From the NCBI GenBank assembly GCA_963766505.1, contig CAVYAL010000001.1, positions 372,001-436,000 of the forward strand: a stretch of 64,000 nt of DNA, read 5' to 3'. Source of the stretch: DATIRA01 sp963766505. Its GTDB lineage: Bacteria; Pseudomonadota; Gammaproteobacteria; Steroidobacterales; Steroidobacteraceae. This document shows positions 1 to 8,599 of this stretch, piece by piece (the stretch's first letter is position 1; each line of letters begins with the position of its first letter). The notes under the pieces were generated by a model. It was not told the DNA's origin and ran no database searches. It worked only from the letters and a program-made list of their open reading frames with translations. Made by a program: the position numbers and the translations under genes.

Positions 1-591
1 GGCGCTGTCGCCGTCTTGGCGCAGCCGCAACGCGGGCCGTTCGTGAAGCTCGACACGCAGCAGCTGGCATTGATCGTCGAGCAGGAAGTGGACCACGTGA
101 CGCCGGCCGAGCTTGCGGCCTGGATCGTCGAGGGCCGCAGCGACTACCGCCTGCTCGACCTGCGCAGCCCGGCCGAGTACGCCGAGTACCACGTCCCGAC
201 CGCCGAGAACGTCACGCTGCCGGGGCTTGAAGACTACCCGCTGCTACCAAGCGAGAAGATCGTGATCTATTCGCAGGGGGGCATACACGCCGCCCAGGCC
301 TGGCTGCTGATGCAGGCGCGCGGTTTCCGCGGCTCTTACACACTGCTCGGCGGGCTCGATGGCTGGATTGACGAGGTGCTCTACCCTGCCCTGCCGGCCG
401 AGGCGGGCCCGAAGGAGCTTGCGCGCTTCGAGCAGGCTGCAGCGCTCGCGAAGTTCTACGGTGGCCAGCCGCGCAGCGCGACCGACGCGCCTGCGGCGGG
501 CCCGACCGAACTGCCGAAGCTCGCGGCCCCGGTCGCGTCCGGTCCCGTCGTGCCTGCGGCACCACGTCGCAAGAAGAAGGAAGGCTGCTGA
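1..591 (+). CDS. Rhodanese-like domain protein lacking the catalytic Cys (5' end outside window)
   Basis: The reading frame is open to the left edge, so the N-terminus is missing; the first possible start inside the window is a TTG at 16. A single rhodanese domain follows: the motif LLDLRSPAEYAEYHVPTAENV, then strand VIYSQGG, where family members carry the persulfide-forming Cys (VVYCxxGxR). Here the Cys is Ser, so classical thiosulfate sulfurtransferase activity is unlikely; sulfur-binding, regulatory or structural roles remain. The C-terminus is Ala/Pro-rich and ends in a basic stretch followed by Gly-Cys. The convergent neighbour is an S10 peptidase, which gives no functional hint. Family assignment is solid; function is open. 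Confidence 0.75.
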   Translation, partial: GAVAVLAQPQRGPFVKLDTQQLALIVEQEVDHVTPAELAAWIVEGRSDYRLLDLRSPAEYAEYHVPTAENVTLPGLEDYPLLPSEKIVIYSQGGIHAAQAWLLMQARGFRGSYTLLGGLDGWIDEVLYPALPAEAGPKELARFEQAAALAKFYGGQPRSATDAPAAGPTELPKLAAPVASGPVVPAAPRRKKKEGC

Positions 592-666
592 ACCGCGCCG
601 CGCTGCGCTGACCGTTGCCACATTGCCACTGGCCGGACGACGTCGCCGGCGGCAACCCGGACTCGC

Positions 667-2211
667 TCAGAGCCGGTCCGTATCGCGGATGAATCCCGCC
701 AGGTCATCCCGGTACTTCTTCATCGAGGGCTCGTGCAGGTACATCATGTGCCCGGCCTCGTAGTACTCGACACGGATCCGCTCCCGCGCCTGCGGCGTGA
801 TGTCGAGGTGATCGAGGTCGTGCTTCATCGCGAGGTGCGGCGTCGCGAGGTCGTACCACCCCTGCTGCACCAGCACATGAAGACCGGGATTCATCGTCAT
901 CGCCATGGCGAGGTCCGGCACCGTGTTCGGCACCGGCGACATCCAGCCGTTGCCGCCCGGCGGCTTGTGCTTCCAGTCCCACTCGATGCCGAAAGCCGAC
1001 ACCTTGTATTCCTCGTCCTTGCCGAACTCGAGCTCGGTATGCAGGTAGTCGAGGAAGGCCGACGTGAATGCAGGAGCGATCGCGGGGAAGAACGGGTCGT
1101 AGTCCATCGACTCGGCGAGCGGATTCACGGCCGGGCCCACGAAGCGCGAGTCGATGCGACCGGTGATCAGGCGACGGTTGCGCTGCAGCTCCTGCAGGAA
1201 CTGGGTATGGCTCACACGCAGGTCGGCCTTGTCCCAGTAGTCGGCACTGGTGCCGGTGTAGGCCGCGAGCCGCGCCGCGACCTGCTGCTTTTCGGCCGGC
1301 GTGATCGTGTAGCCCTTTAGCAGCGCCGGCGCATATTCCTCGTAGGCGAATCGCTCCACCTCCTGCATGAAGGCCTCCAGCGACGCTGGCCGCGGCGAAA
1401 TGGCGTTGTGATACCAGGCCGTGGCTGCCAGCGTAGGAAGGTAGAGAACGTGCGGCAGGTCGATCTCGGCGCCATCCACGCCCGAGCCCGCGCTCAGGAA
1501 CGGGGACACGAGCACGACGCCATTGAGGTTCATGCCGTACTGGGACTGCAGCAGGTAGGCAAGCCCCGCCGAGCGCATGCCACCGTAGCTCTCGCCGAGC
1601 AGGTACTTCGGCGAGGCCCAGCGATCGTTCAGCGAGACGTAGCGCTTGATGAACTGCGCGACCGACTTCAGGTCCTGGTCCACTCCCCAGAAATCACTGG
1701 TCTTGGCCTCGCCGAGCGGCTTGCTGAAGCCCGTTCCGACCGGGTCGATCATGACGATGTCGGTGACGTCGAGCACGCTGTAGGCGTTGCTGACCCGCTC
1801 GGAGGGCGGCGGCGGCGCGTAGCCGTTGTCGTTTACGACCACGCGGCGCGGCCCGAGGATACCCATGTGCAGCCAGATCGACGAGGAGCCGGGGCCGCCG
1901 TTGAAGGCGAACATCACGGGCCGACGTGAGCGGTCCTTTACGCCATCGAGCGTGTAGGCCGTGTATCCGAACCGGGCTATCGGCTTGCCTTCGTCGTTCT
2001 CGAGGATCAGCCAGCCGGCCGTGGCGGTATAGCGGATCGTCTTGCCCGCGATCTCGACCTGGTGCCTGGTCTGCGACTGTTCGGGCTTCACTTCCTCGAC
2101 GGCGGCCTGGGCTGCCTCGGCGGCTTCCGGCTTCGCTTCGCCGTGCGCGCATATGGCGGTGCCGGCGAGCAGCGAAAGAACAACGAGACGGGTCAGCAGC
2201 CTGCGGGCCAT
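667..2211 (-). CDS. Exported serine carboxypeptidase-like protein (peptidase S10)
   Basis: A 514-aa protein beginning with a Sec-type signal peptide (MARRLLTRLVVLSLLAGTA, then a polar Ala/Glu-rich linker). The S10 alpha/beta-hydrolase hallmarks are visible: the oxyanion motif NGGPGSSS near residues 104-111, the nucleophile elbow GESYGG with Ser near 208, an Asp in GWYDLATP near 450, and the catalytic His in EAGHMMY near 488. The family removes C-terminal amino acids from peptides; this one should act in the periplasm or outside the cell. It is a single gene, convergent with the rhodanese gene and divergent from bfd across a Fur-box-containing spacer. Length is normal for bacterial S10 proteins. 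Substrate unknown. Confidence 0.88.
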   Translation of the reverse strand: MARRLLTRLVVLSLLAGTAICAHGEAKPEAAEAAQAAVEEVKPEQSQTRHQVEIAGKTIRYTATAGWLILENDEGKPIARFGYTAYTLDGVKDRSRRPVMFAFNGGPGSSSIWLHMGILGPRRVVVNDNGYAPPPPSERVSNAYSVLDVTDIVMIDPVGTGFSKPLGEAKTSDFWGVDQDLKSVAQFIKRYVSLNDRWASPKYLLGESYGGMRSAGLAYLLQSQYGMNLNGVVLVSPFLSAGSGVDGAEIDLPHVLYLPTLAATAWYHNAISPRPASLEAFMQEVERFAYEEYAPALLKGYTITPAEKQQVAARLAAYTGTSADYWDKADLRVSHTQFLQELQRNRRLITGRIDSRFVGPAVNPLAESMDYDPFFPAIAPAFTSAFLDYLHTELEFGKDEEYKVSAFGIEWDWKHKPPGGNGWMSPVPNTVPDLAMAMTMNPGLHVLVQQGWYDLATPHLAMKHDLDHLDITPQARERIRVEYYEAGHMMYLHEPSMKKYRDDLAGFIRDTDRL

Positions 2212-2328
2212 GAGCGGATCTCCTGTCGGCGGACCGGCCAGCAGACCCGAAAACGCCGCTCAACTCAAGCGGGAATCGACCGCAGGGCCGGGGAACCGAT
2301 CGCCAGAAAATATTTCGGTAAATACCTA

Positions 2329-2347
2329 AATGCGAATCGTTTGCATT
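2329..2347. promoter_or_regulatory. Putative Fur box upstream of bfd
   Basis: A 19-bp near-palindrome, AATGCGAATCGTTTGCATT, lies 38 bp before the bfd ATG in the spacer between the S10 gene and bfd. Both AATGC...GCATT half-sites are perfect, and the core GAATCGTTT fits the A/T spacing of gammaproteobacterial Fur operators (NATAATGATAATCATTATN type). Position ahead of a bacterioferritin/ferredoxin pair supports iron control. The palindrome is seen; Fur binding is inferred. Confidence 0.6.
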
Positions 2348-2385
2348 CGGTTCCTGTTCCGGATAATCTGCCCACCGAGGTCGAC

Positions 2386-2577
2386 ATGTACGTCTGTCTG
2401 TGCCATGGAATCTCGGAGACGCGCCTGCGACAGGCGATCAGCGAAGGTGCATGCTCCTTCGAGGACCTCCAGTCCTGCACCGGCGTAGCGACCTGTTGCG
2501 GCTCCTGCGAACCCTGTGCCCGGCAGCTGCTCGACGAGAAGCTTGATTCCGCCGACCTGGCGACGCAACCTGCGTGA
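2386..2577 (+). CDS. bfd: Bacterioferritin-associated [2Fe-2S] ferredoxin (Bfd)
   Basis: A 63-aa BFD-like protein, the usual size. The four Cys ligands of the [2Fe-2S] cluster are present as C4-x-C6 and a C-terminal CCGSCEPC region. Bfd binds bacterioferritin and passes electrons to its haem so stored ferric iron can be reduced and released. The ATG at 2386 gives the canonical start (MYVCLCHGISE); a longer upstream frame exists but would run through the Fur box. bfr follows 53 bp downstream, and the upstream Fur-box-like palindrome suggests induction under iron starvation. Confidence 0.93.
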   Translation: MYVCLCHGISETRLRQAISEGACSFEDLQSCTGVATCCGSCEPCARQLLDEKLDSADLATQPA

Positions 2578-2630
2578 TTAGCGGGGCGCGACCCCGTCAA
2601 CCCAGATCCCTCGAACAGGAGAGTTTCGCT

Positions 2631-3110
2631 ATGAAGGGCGACGCCGGCGTAATCAAGCACCTGAACAAGATCCTCAAGAACGAACTGACGGCGATAAACC
2701 AGTACTTCCTGCACTCGCGGATGCTCAAGGACTGGGGGCTCGAGAAGCTCGGCGAGTACGAGAAGCACGAGTCGGTCGACGAGATGAAGCATGCGGACGC
2801 GCTGATCGAGCGCATCCTGTTCCTCGAGGGACTCCCGAACCTGCAGGACCTCGGCAAGCTGATGATCGGCGAGAACGTCAAGGAAATTCTCGAGTGCGAC
2901 CTCAAGCTCGAGCAGATCGCTCATCCCGACCTGCAGGCCGCGATCGCGCATTGCGAGAAGGTCAAGGACTACGCGAGCCGCGAACTGCTCGAGGACATCC
3001 TCGGCTCCGAGGAGGAGCACATCGACTTCCTCGAGACCCAGCTCGACCTGATCGAACGGGTCGGCCTCGAGAACTACAGCCAGTCACAGATGAAACCAGG
3101 CGAGGGCTGA
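2631..3110 (+). CDS. bfr: Bacterioferritin
   Basis: A 159-aa ferritin-like protein matching Bfr length. All ferroxidase ligands fall at the E. coli Bfr positions: Glu18, Glu51, His54, Glu94, Glu127 and His130. Met52, the bis-Met haem ligand at the subunit interface, is present in DEMKHAD. It should form a 24-mer cage that oxidises and stores iron. The start ATG at 2631 is chosen because upstream codons give unrelated sequence and a purine-rich RBS (aacaggaga) sits before it. It pairs with bfd immediately upstream, probably one transcript. Confidence 0.96.
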   Translation: MKGDAGVIKHLNKILKNELTAINQYFLHSRMLKDWGLEKLGEYEKHESVDEMKHADALIERILFLEGLPNLQDLGKLMIGENVKEILECDLKLEQIAHPDLQAAIAHCEKVKDYASRELLEDILGSEEEHIDFLETQLDLIERVGLENYSQSQMKPGEG

Positions 3111-3122
3111 ACCCCGCCGGCC

Positions 3123-3147
3123 CGGGGCCTTCAGGTTCCGGGCCCCG
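3123..3147. terminator. GC-rich hairpin between convergent genes
   Basis: A 7-bp stem CGGGGCC/GGCCCCG with an 11-nt loop starts 13 nt after the bfr stop and overlaps the 3' end of the convergent gene at 3131. It may stop transcription from both sides. There is no T-run, so intrinsic termination is uncertain. Confidence 0.35.
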
Positions 3148-3559
3148 CAGCGGGCGGTTGCGCCGGGCCGGTGTTGCCGGCGGGCTGCTCCGCCTGTTGC
3201 TGCTCGATCAGGCCCGGCAGCCACGGTTCTGCGCCTGGATCGGCCTGCGTCGCGGGCGCGCCGTCGTCGTTTCGCTCCGCCCGGCCCTGCTCGTCCCCGG
3301 GGACGGCGAATACCTGCATCGGCTCGGCTGGCTCCGCAGACTGCTGCGCAGGCTCGATCGCCATGAACTTCTGCATCGCCGTCAGGAAGAGATCGAAGCC
3401 GAGGAAGAGCGTGCCGGAGACGAGCAGCGCGATCCCCAGCGCCGCGACCCGCTGCCAGGTGCGGCGCGGCGGCGGCTCGACGTCCCGCTCGACCTGCCTG
3501 CGCACGACGTCCATGACCGCCCGCTCGCGCTCGGCGCGGTCACCCGGTTGCTCGTTCAT
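3131..3559 (-). CDS. Hypothetical single-pass membrane protein
   Basis: A 142-aa protein I do not recognise. It has a charged N-terminus (about 35 residues, rich in Arg/Glu), one hydrophobic segment around residues 38-60 (VAALGIALLVSGTLFLGF), and a low-complexity tail rich in Pro, Ala, Gln and Asp with no Cys. The topology suggests a cytoplasmic N-terminus and a periplasmic tail. It is the last gene of a minus-strand run with YqjK-, YqjE- and DUF883-like genes, with a 17-bp gap to the gene before it, so it may share their envelope-associated role. Confidence 0.55.
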   Translation of the reverse strand: MNEQPGDRAERERAVMDVVRRQVERDVEPPPRRTWQRVAALGIALLVSGTLFLGFDLFLTAMQKFMAIEPAQQSAEPAEPMQVFAVPGDEQGRAERNDDGAPATQADPGAEPWLPGLIEQQQAEQPAGNTGPAQPPAAGPGT

Positions 3560-3576
3560 CGCGGGAGGGCGCGGGA

Positions 3577-3855
3577 TCAGCGCAGGAACCGGCGGATCTG
3601 GTTCACGGAAACGCCGAGCGCGAGGCCGCGCTGCAGCATCCTGAGCGAGCGGCCGGGACCGATCGCGACCAGCAGTATCACGCCGCCCGCAGCGAGGATC
3701 GGCGTCAGGCCGCGAAGCGTCTCCACCACGCGATCGACCCGGCCCACGCGGTCCTCGATGTGCGCGTACACCTGGCTCACCTCACCCCGCTGCAGCGCGC
3801 ATTCCGCCTGCAGTGCCGTGCGCCGCGCAGTCAGGGCCCGCAGACGGGATTTCAT
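3577..3855 (-). CDS. YqjK-like small protein
   Basis: A 92-aa protein with an Arg-rich helical N-terminus (MKSRLRALTARRTALQAEC), a predicted amphipathic central helix and one hydrophobic segment (TPILAAGGVILLVAIG). Size, composition and position directly after a YqjE-like gene match E. coli yqjK in the yqjCDEK operon, although sequence similarity cannot be measured here. Its start overlaps the YqjE-like stop by 4 bp, implying translational coupling. Function of the family is poorly known. Confidence 0.6.
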   Translation of the reverse strand: MKSRLRALTARRTALQAECALQRGEVSQVYAHIEDRVGRVDRVVETLRGLTPILAAGGVILLVAIGPGRSLRMLQRGLALGVSVNQIRRFLR

Positions 3856-4250
3856 TCCTCGCTCCGGATCGTCGCGACATCCCGCCTGAGCTCCGAACGC
3901 GTCGCGTCGAGCAGGCGCGGCTTCTCCTGCAGCCTGCTGCGCAAGGCCAGACCGGCCGCGGCTGCACTCAACAGGAACACTGCCGTCACGCCCACCGCGG
4001 CAGCGATGCGGTGGGTGTCCCAGAAGTAGATGATCAGCGTCACGCCAGCGAGCAGCGCACCCAGAATGCCCGCGAGCGTGGCCACCAGCGCCCAGACGAC
4101 GATCTGCAGACCTCGCTCCAGGTCCTCGCTCAACTCCGTCGTGAGCAGCTCGACTCGCGTCTGGGCGGCCTCGAGCACCGTGCCGCCCAGCTGCACCAGG
4201 GACCGAAGCAGGTTGGTCGCCGGTCCCTGCGAGCGTTCAGCGTCAGCCAT
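3852..4250 (-). CDS. yqjE: YqjE / phage-holin family III-like membrane protein
   Basis: A 132-aa protein with two strong transmembrane helices (about residues 50-72, VVWALVATLAGILGALLAGV, and 82-104) separated by a short loop, flanked by charged cytoplasmic ends. This is the Phage_holin_3_6 / YqjE architecture; despite the name these chromosomal proteins are not lysis holins. The gene lies between a DUF883 gene (7-bp gap upstream) and a YqjK-like gene (4-bp overlap), the same order as E. coli yqjD-yqjE-yqjK. In that operon YqjD is a stationary-phase inner-membrane, ribosome-associated protein; YqjE's role is unknown. Confidence 0.8.
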   Translation of the reverse strand: MADAERSQGPATNLLRSLVQLGGTVLEAAQTRVELLTTELSEDLERGLQIVVWALVATLAGILGALLAGVTLIIYFWDTHRIAAAVGVTAVFLLSAAAAGLALRSRLQEKPRLLDATRSELRRDVATIRSEE

Positions 4251-4257
4251 GCGCGTA

Positions 4258-4563
4258 TCAGCGCCGGGCGAGCAGTACGCCGATCACGAGCCCGACGCCC
4301 GCGGCGACGCCCATCGCCTGCCAGGGGTTGCGGCGCGCGTAGTCCTCGGTCGCATGCAAGGTGTCCTCACCGTACTGCATCGTTGCGCGCTCGGCATCGA
4401 GCATGCGCGCCTTCGCAGCCTCCATCGATTCGCGGATCCGGGCCCGGGCTTCGGTCATCTTCTCGCCGCCCTGGTCCGCGGACGCCTTGATCAGCGCCTC
4501 CGCGTCACGCACTACCGCAGCCATATCGGCCTTCAGTCTCGCCGTCGTCACGTGGTCAGTCAT
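4258..4563 (-). CDS. DUF883 (YqjD/ElaB/YgaM-like) membrane-anchored protein
   Basis: A 101-aa protein: a long charged helix, probably coiled coil (residues 5-75), followed by the DUF883 C-terminal signature RRNPWQAMGVAAGVGLVIGVLLARR, where a Pro-Trp precedes the single membrane helix. E. coli members sit in the inner membrane by this tail and YqjD binds ribosomes in stationary phase. The ATG at 4563 is preferred over an in-frame GTG five codons upstream because AGGAGA lies at a good distance before it. First gene of a yqjD-yqjE-yqjK-like run. Confidence 0.85.
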   Translation of the reverse strand: MTDHVTTARLKADMAAVVRDAEALIKASADQGGEKMTEARARIRESMEAAKARMLDAERATMQYGEDTLHATEDYARRNPWQAMGVAAGVGLVIGVLLARR

Positions 4564-4746
4564 GTATCTCTCCTGCACTCACCGGCCCGGCCATGGGACC
4601 GTTTCTGATACATCCATGCTATGCCTCAGGGCTGTCCGGGACAATCTGTATTCGGCACCAGGCCACGCAGGGGTGGTTCACGACCGCTCCACGGTCTGCG
4701 AACATCCGCTCGGCCAGACTCGAGCTGCCGACTCCGGGAACCGAAC

Positions 4747-5262
4747 ATGAAAATCGCAAATCTGCCGTGCTGCCTGATCCTGCTTGCGGCGAGCCTGCCC
4801 GCTGCCGCGCACGACATCGTCCGCCGCAGCAATCCCAGTCTCCCGATCGCGAGCAGCGTCAGCGTGCCGGCCGGTTCCGAGCTCGTATTCCTGAGCGGGA
4901 TGCTCGCGGACGCTGCCGACCCCGAGGCGCCGCCCGGCAGCGCGCAGCGTTTCGGCGACACCGCCGCGCAGGCCCGCAGCGTGCTGGCAAAGATCGCCCG
5001 CGAGCTCGCAGCCCTCGGGCTCGGCATGGAGGACGTCGTCAAGATGAACGTCTACGTCGTCGGCGACCCGGACAAGGGCGGGCGAATGGACTTCGCCGGC
5101 CTGATGCAGGCCTACATGCAGTTCTACGGACGCGATGGCGCGAGCTCAATCCCGGCACGCACCACTGTGCAGGTTGCAGGACTGCCGCTGCCGGGAGCGC
5201 TGGTCGAGATCGAGGTCGTCGCGGCCCGGCACCCGGACCACGACGACCCTCCCAGCCGCTAA
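4747..5262 (+). CDS. Exported RidA/YjgF family protein
   Basis: A 171-aa protein with a signal peptide (MKIANLPCCLILLAASLPAAAHD) before a RidA-like domain. Cytosolic RidA proteins hydrolyse reactive enamine/imine intermediates and are about 130 aa without a leader. The catalytic Arg region survives as SIPARTTVQVAGLPLPGALVEIEVVA, including the Arg and terminal Glu typical of active RidA. Export to the periplasm is unusual for this function and the substrate is unknown. The ATG at 4747 is chosen because it starts the signal peptide. The gene is convergent with, and overlaps by 4 bp, the ceramidase-like gene. Confidence 0.82.
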   Translation: MKIANLPCCLILLAASLPAAAHDIVRRSNPSLPIASSVSVPAGSELVFLSGMLADAADPEAPPGSAQRFGDTAAQARSVLAKIARELAALGLGMEDVVKMNVYVVGDPDKGGRMDFAGLMQAYMQFYGRDGASSIPARTTVQVAGLPLPGALVEIEVVAARHPDHDDPPSR

Positions 5263-7259
5263 GGCAGGTCACCCGGCGGAAGATTTCCTTCCCACCAGCC
5301 GGGGAAGTCGGGATTCACCTCGGTCGGGTCCATGTTGCCGAGCAGCTTGCCGACCGCGTCCATCATGTCCTCGGCCAGGTCCCAGCCCGCGGAATTGGTC
5401 TCCTCGTAGTGACCGGCCGACTCGCCCAGTGCCTGGCCGTAGCGGCAGCTTCCGGCGATGACCTGCGCCACGTCCGGCGGATAGGCTGCGAGCTCGTCAG
5501 GGTCCTCCGTGATCCGCTTGCAGGTCGCGCCGGCAACGGCGTCCGGGAAGTCCAGCAGCCCCAGGCCGTGCAGGAACCCGCAGGTCCCCGGCTGCACGAA
5601 CGCGTCGGCGATGCAGTAGACGCGGTAGTTCGAGATGGGCACGAAATAGCCGAGCTGGTCGCTGCCGAGGCCTATCGTCCACTTGTAGCGGTCGTCCATC
5701 CTGTTGAGCGTGTAGCCCGGTATCTTGAAGTCGTCGCCGTAGGCATGCCGGCCGATCGGCTCGTCGTACCATCGCTCCGGCGACACCCTGAACTCGGCAG
5801 GCAGGCCGATCGTGAGTTCACCGGGAATCTCGCCCGGCAGGAACATCATGCCGACCGGCCCGATCCGCACATACTCGACCGCAGACTTCAGGTGATCACC
5901 GAGACGGAAGTCGGTGCCGATCAGCGGGTCGGTTGCGCTCTGGTAGCCGTCGCCGGTGCAGCTCAGATCGCTCTTCGGACCCTGCAGCGGGCAGTTGTAT
6001 AGCAGCGGCACCTCGTGCCCGAGGTTCGTGCGTCCCGTCGCGGGATCGACGACCAGCAGCACCCGGAAGCCGAAATTGCTCAGGTAGGTATAGAACGGCT
6101 GGACCGAGTAACTGACACGGGGCGCTTCGATCTTTTCCGCCTGCCCGAGCAGCCGGATCGTTGCAGCGGCAAGCTGCTCGCCGATGATCGAGGTACGGCG
6201 GAAGTTCTTCTCCTTGTAATTGCTGTCACCTGCGGGCCCCGTCGCGCCGGCTGGGGCCTTCATCTGGTTGCCGAGCGGGTGCGCGGCATCGACCTCCCAC
6301 ACCTCGGCGCCGCCCGGCCCGATCAGCACGCCGAGCGCACCGTTCAGGTAGAGCACCTCGCCGCCGTAACGCGAATGCAGGTCCTCGCGCAGCACGCCAG
6401 CGAAGTCCGCGGTGAAGTAACGGCCCTCGGCCGTGCACGAAGCGAGCGGCCTGCCGAGTTCGACGCAGTCCTCGGCGATCGCGTCGATCGGCGGCTCCCA
6501 GCCGAGCGTGCCCTCGGGGTGGTTGTTCCACTGCACCATCGTGGCGATCACGTCGCCATGTGTGTCCACGGCCTGCATCACGTTCAGCCGCGGGTCGAAG
6601 ATCTGCGGATCCGTGCCGTCGTTCATCCCGAACCAGTGCTCGCCGGCCGCGACGAAAAGACGTGCCGGCCTGCGGCTGGTCACGGCGGCCGCGACGGCCG
6701 CCGCCGCCTGGTCGGTCATGTGCTCGAACCAGTCGTGGTTCACGTCGAACGCGGTATCGGGGCCGTGGTGATTGTGCGTCGCGGACACGATGACCTTGAG
6801 CTTCTTCGCCTGGCCCGGCGGCAGCAGCGCGGCGGCCTTGGTCCGTATGCTCTCGCCGTCGGTGCGGAACACCATGTACAGATCCGTCGCGACGATGACC
6901 ACGATGTCCTCGCTGCGCGGATCGTCGATCGCCAGCGCCGTCGCGCGAATGTCGTCGCGTACCCACAGCGATTCGGGCTCACCGTTGCCCACGGCGATGC
7001 GCCCATCGTCCCATGCCGGCACCAGGATGCCCGGATCGTAGGCATCGTCGCGGGCCGGGAATCCCTCGGCGAGATAGTCGTATCCCCCGTTCACCAGCGG
7101 CAGCACTGTTCGAGAGGCTGCGCCGACCTGCAGCGTCCCCTGCCCCGGCGGGCTCGCCTTCGGCCCAGGCCTGGCCTGGGTGCCCGGCGCGACACCGAGT
7201 GCCAACACCGCAACGATCGAGGCCACGAAGGAAAAGCGGCTGCCTGACATTGCATTCAT
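5259..7259 (-). CDS. Exported neutral/alkaline ceramidase-like protein
   Basis: A 666-aa protein with a signal peptide (about residues 1-29). The N-terminal body resembles neutral/alkaline non-lysosomal ceramidases: strand IVVIVATDLYMVF followed by SATHNHHGPDT, the family's zinc-binding His motif, and later WNNHPE, another His candidate. Ceramidases cleave the amide of ceramide; many bacterial homologues have undefined lipid or amide substrates. The C-terminal part (LGSDQLGYFVPISNY) also fits the family. Monocistronic by appearance, with a 131-bp gap to the upstream MFS gene on the same strand. Confident on the family, not on substrate. Confidence 0.75.
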   Translation of the reverse strand: MNAMSGSRFSFVASIVAVLALGVAPGTQARPGPKASPPGQGTLQVGAASRTVLPLVNGGYDYLAEGFPARDDAYDPGILVPAWDDGRIAVGNGEPESLWVRDDIRATALAIDDPRSEDIVVIVATDLYMVFRTDGESIRTKAAALLPPGQAKKLKVIVSATHNHHGPDTAFDVNHDWFEHMTDQAAAAVAAAVTSRRPARLFVAAGEHWFGMNDGTDPQIFDPRLNVMQAVDTHGDVIATMVQWNNHPEGTLGWEPPIDAIAEDCVELGRPLASCTAEGRYFTADFAGVLREDLHSRYGGEVLYLNGALGVLIGPGGAEVWEVDAAHPLGNQMKAPAGATGPAGDSNYKEKNFRRTSIIGEQLAAATIRLLGQAEKIEAPRVSYSVQPFYTYLSNFGFRVLLVVDPATGRTNLGHEVPLLYNCPLQGPKSDLSCTGDGYQSATDPLIGTDFRLGDHLKSAVEYVRIGPVGMMFLPGEIPGELTIGLPAEFRVSPERWYDEPIGRHAYGDDFKIPGYTLNRMDDRYKWTIGLGSDQLGYFVPISNYRVYCIADAFVQPGTCGFLHGLGLLDFPDAVAGATCKRITEDPDELAAYPPDVAQVIAGSCRYGQALGESAGHYEETNSAGWDLAEDMMDAVGKLLGNMDPTEVNPDFPGWWEGNLPPGDLP

Positions 7260-7390
7260 CGCTGGTCTCCCCTTGCTACGAGGACCGGCATCGATGGTCG
7301 GTCCTGCCTTTTCACGAAACTAGCATATACGGGGGAGACCCGCAGCCATCCGGGGGCCTTATGTAAATTGCTCCACCGCGACGGGCGGAG

Positions 7391-8599
7391 TCAGTGAACG
7401 TAGCTTCGCAGTGCGCGCATCCAGACGACGTTCAGCGCCGTCGCTACCGCGATGACCGCGCCGCTCAGGATCAGCGCCGACTGTGGCCCCATCAGCTCGG
7501 AGAGCAGCCCAGCAGCGATGCCCGAGGCGGCAGGCACCACCTGCGATATGACGGTATAGGTTGCGAGAACGCGACCCCGGACCTGTTCCTCCGAGTTGAC
7601 CTGGATTCCGGCAACGATCAGCGACAGCGCGAGACCGCCGCACACTCCGACGCCGAACAGCATCGCGATCGCCTCGCCGGGACGGGAACTCATTCCGATC
7701 CACGCGAGCAGACCTCCGGCCGCTATCGTCGCGACCAGTATTGCGCGCCCGTTCGGCAGGCTCGGCGACAGCTTCAGTGCGAGCAGCCCGCCGACCATCA
7801 ATGCGACCGCCAGCGTTGCGAGGAACACGCCGCGGCCCATGTCGCCGAACCCAAGCTGCGTGGTGGCCAGCCGGGGCAGCAGGACCTGCATGGGTCCCAT
7901 CAGGACATATCCAACGATCGCCGCGATCATCAGCTGCGCGAGCAGCGGCTTGCCGGCGATGGCCGCGAGCCCTTCGCGCAGTTCACGCAACACACGCTGC
8001 CGCGGACGCTGCGAGGCTCGCGTCGGCACGCGGATGAGCAGGACCGAGCCCAGCACGAACAACGCCGCAGCCGTGACGAATACGCCGGGCCAGCCACCCG
8101 CCTGCTTGGCAATCGCGATCATCAGCGGGCCGAGACCGAAGCCGAGCATCACGAGCAGGTTGAAGGTCACCGATGCGCTGCGCAGCTCGTCGCGCTCGAC
8201 GACCTGCGCCAGCGCCGCCATCCGCGCTGGCGAGACGAACGACCAGCCAACGCCGGCCAGCAGCGCGGCGCAAAGCAGCGGCAGGAGGCGCGCGGCGGGC
8301 TCCGCGATCGCCCGGTCTGCAAACAGCAGCACCAGCGCAGCGAGCACGAAGGCCGCCTGAGCGAGGTGTATCAGCCGCGCCGGCGCGAGCCGGTCACAGA
8401 GAACGCCCGCATACCAGCCGAGCACGATCGGCGGACCGAAGCACAGCCCGAAGCCGATGCCGGCGTACAGGTCGGAGCCGAGCACTTCCTGCGCATAGAT
8501 GATCACCGAGTAGTTGATCATGTGTCCCGCCGTGAAGGCGAGCAGGCAGGAGAGATAGAACTCGCCGTAATGCAGCAGGACCGGCCGGCCGTGGCTCAT
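7391..8599 (-). CDS. MFS transporter
   Basis: A 402-aa integral membrane protein with about twelve hydrophobic segments and a polar central loop near residues 190-215. The loop-2/3 motif WYAGVLCDRLAPARL corresponds to the MFS signature GxLaDrxGrr. It most resembles the EntS-type/enterobactin-exporter and macrolide-efflux branch by layout, but the substrate cannot be read from sequence. Its ATG overlaps the stop of the preceding Vgb/cytochrome gene (ATGA), so the two are translationally coupled and may work together, for instance in handling an extracellular metabolite. Confidence 0.85.
   Translation of the reverse strand: MSHGRPVLLHYGEFYLSCLLAFTAGHMINYSVIIYAQEVLGSDLYAGIGFGLCFGPPIVLGWYAGVLCDRLAPARLIHLAQAAFVLAALVLLFADRAIAEPAARLLPLLCAALLAGVGWSFVSPARMAALAQVVERDELRSASVTFNLLVMLGFGLGPLMIAIAKQAGGWPGVFVTAAALFVLGSVLLIRVPTRASQRPRQRVLRELREGLAAIAGKPLLAQLMIAAIVGYVLMGPMQVLLPRLATTQLGFGDMGRGVFLATLAVALMVGGLLALKLSPSLPNGRAILVATIAAGGLLAWIGMSSRPGEAIAMLFGVGVCGGLALSLIVAGIQVNSEEQVRGRVLATYTVISQVVPAASGIAAGLLSELMGPQSALILSGAVIAVATALNVVWMRALRSYVH

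Noticed and set aside
3852..4250. 'Phage holin' label suggesting a prophage.
   Set aside because: YqjE-type proteins are chromosomal housekeeping genes; no phage genes nearby and the yqjD-E-K order is kept.
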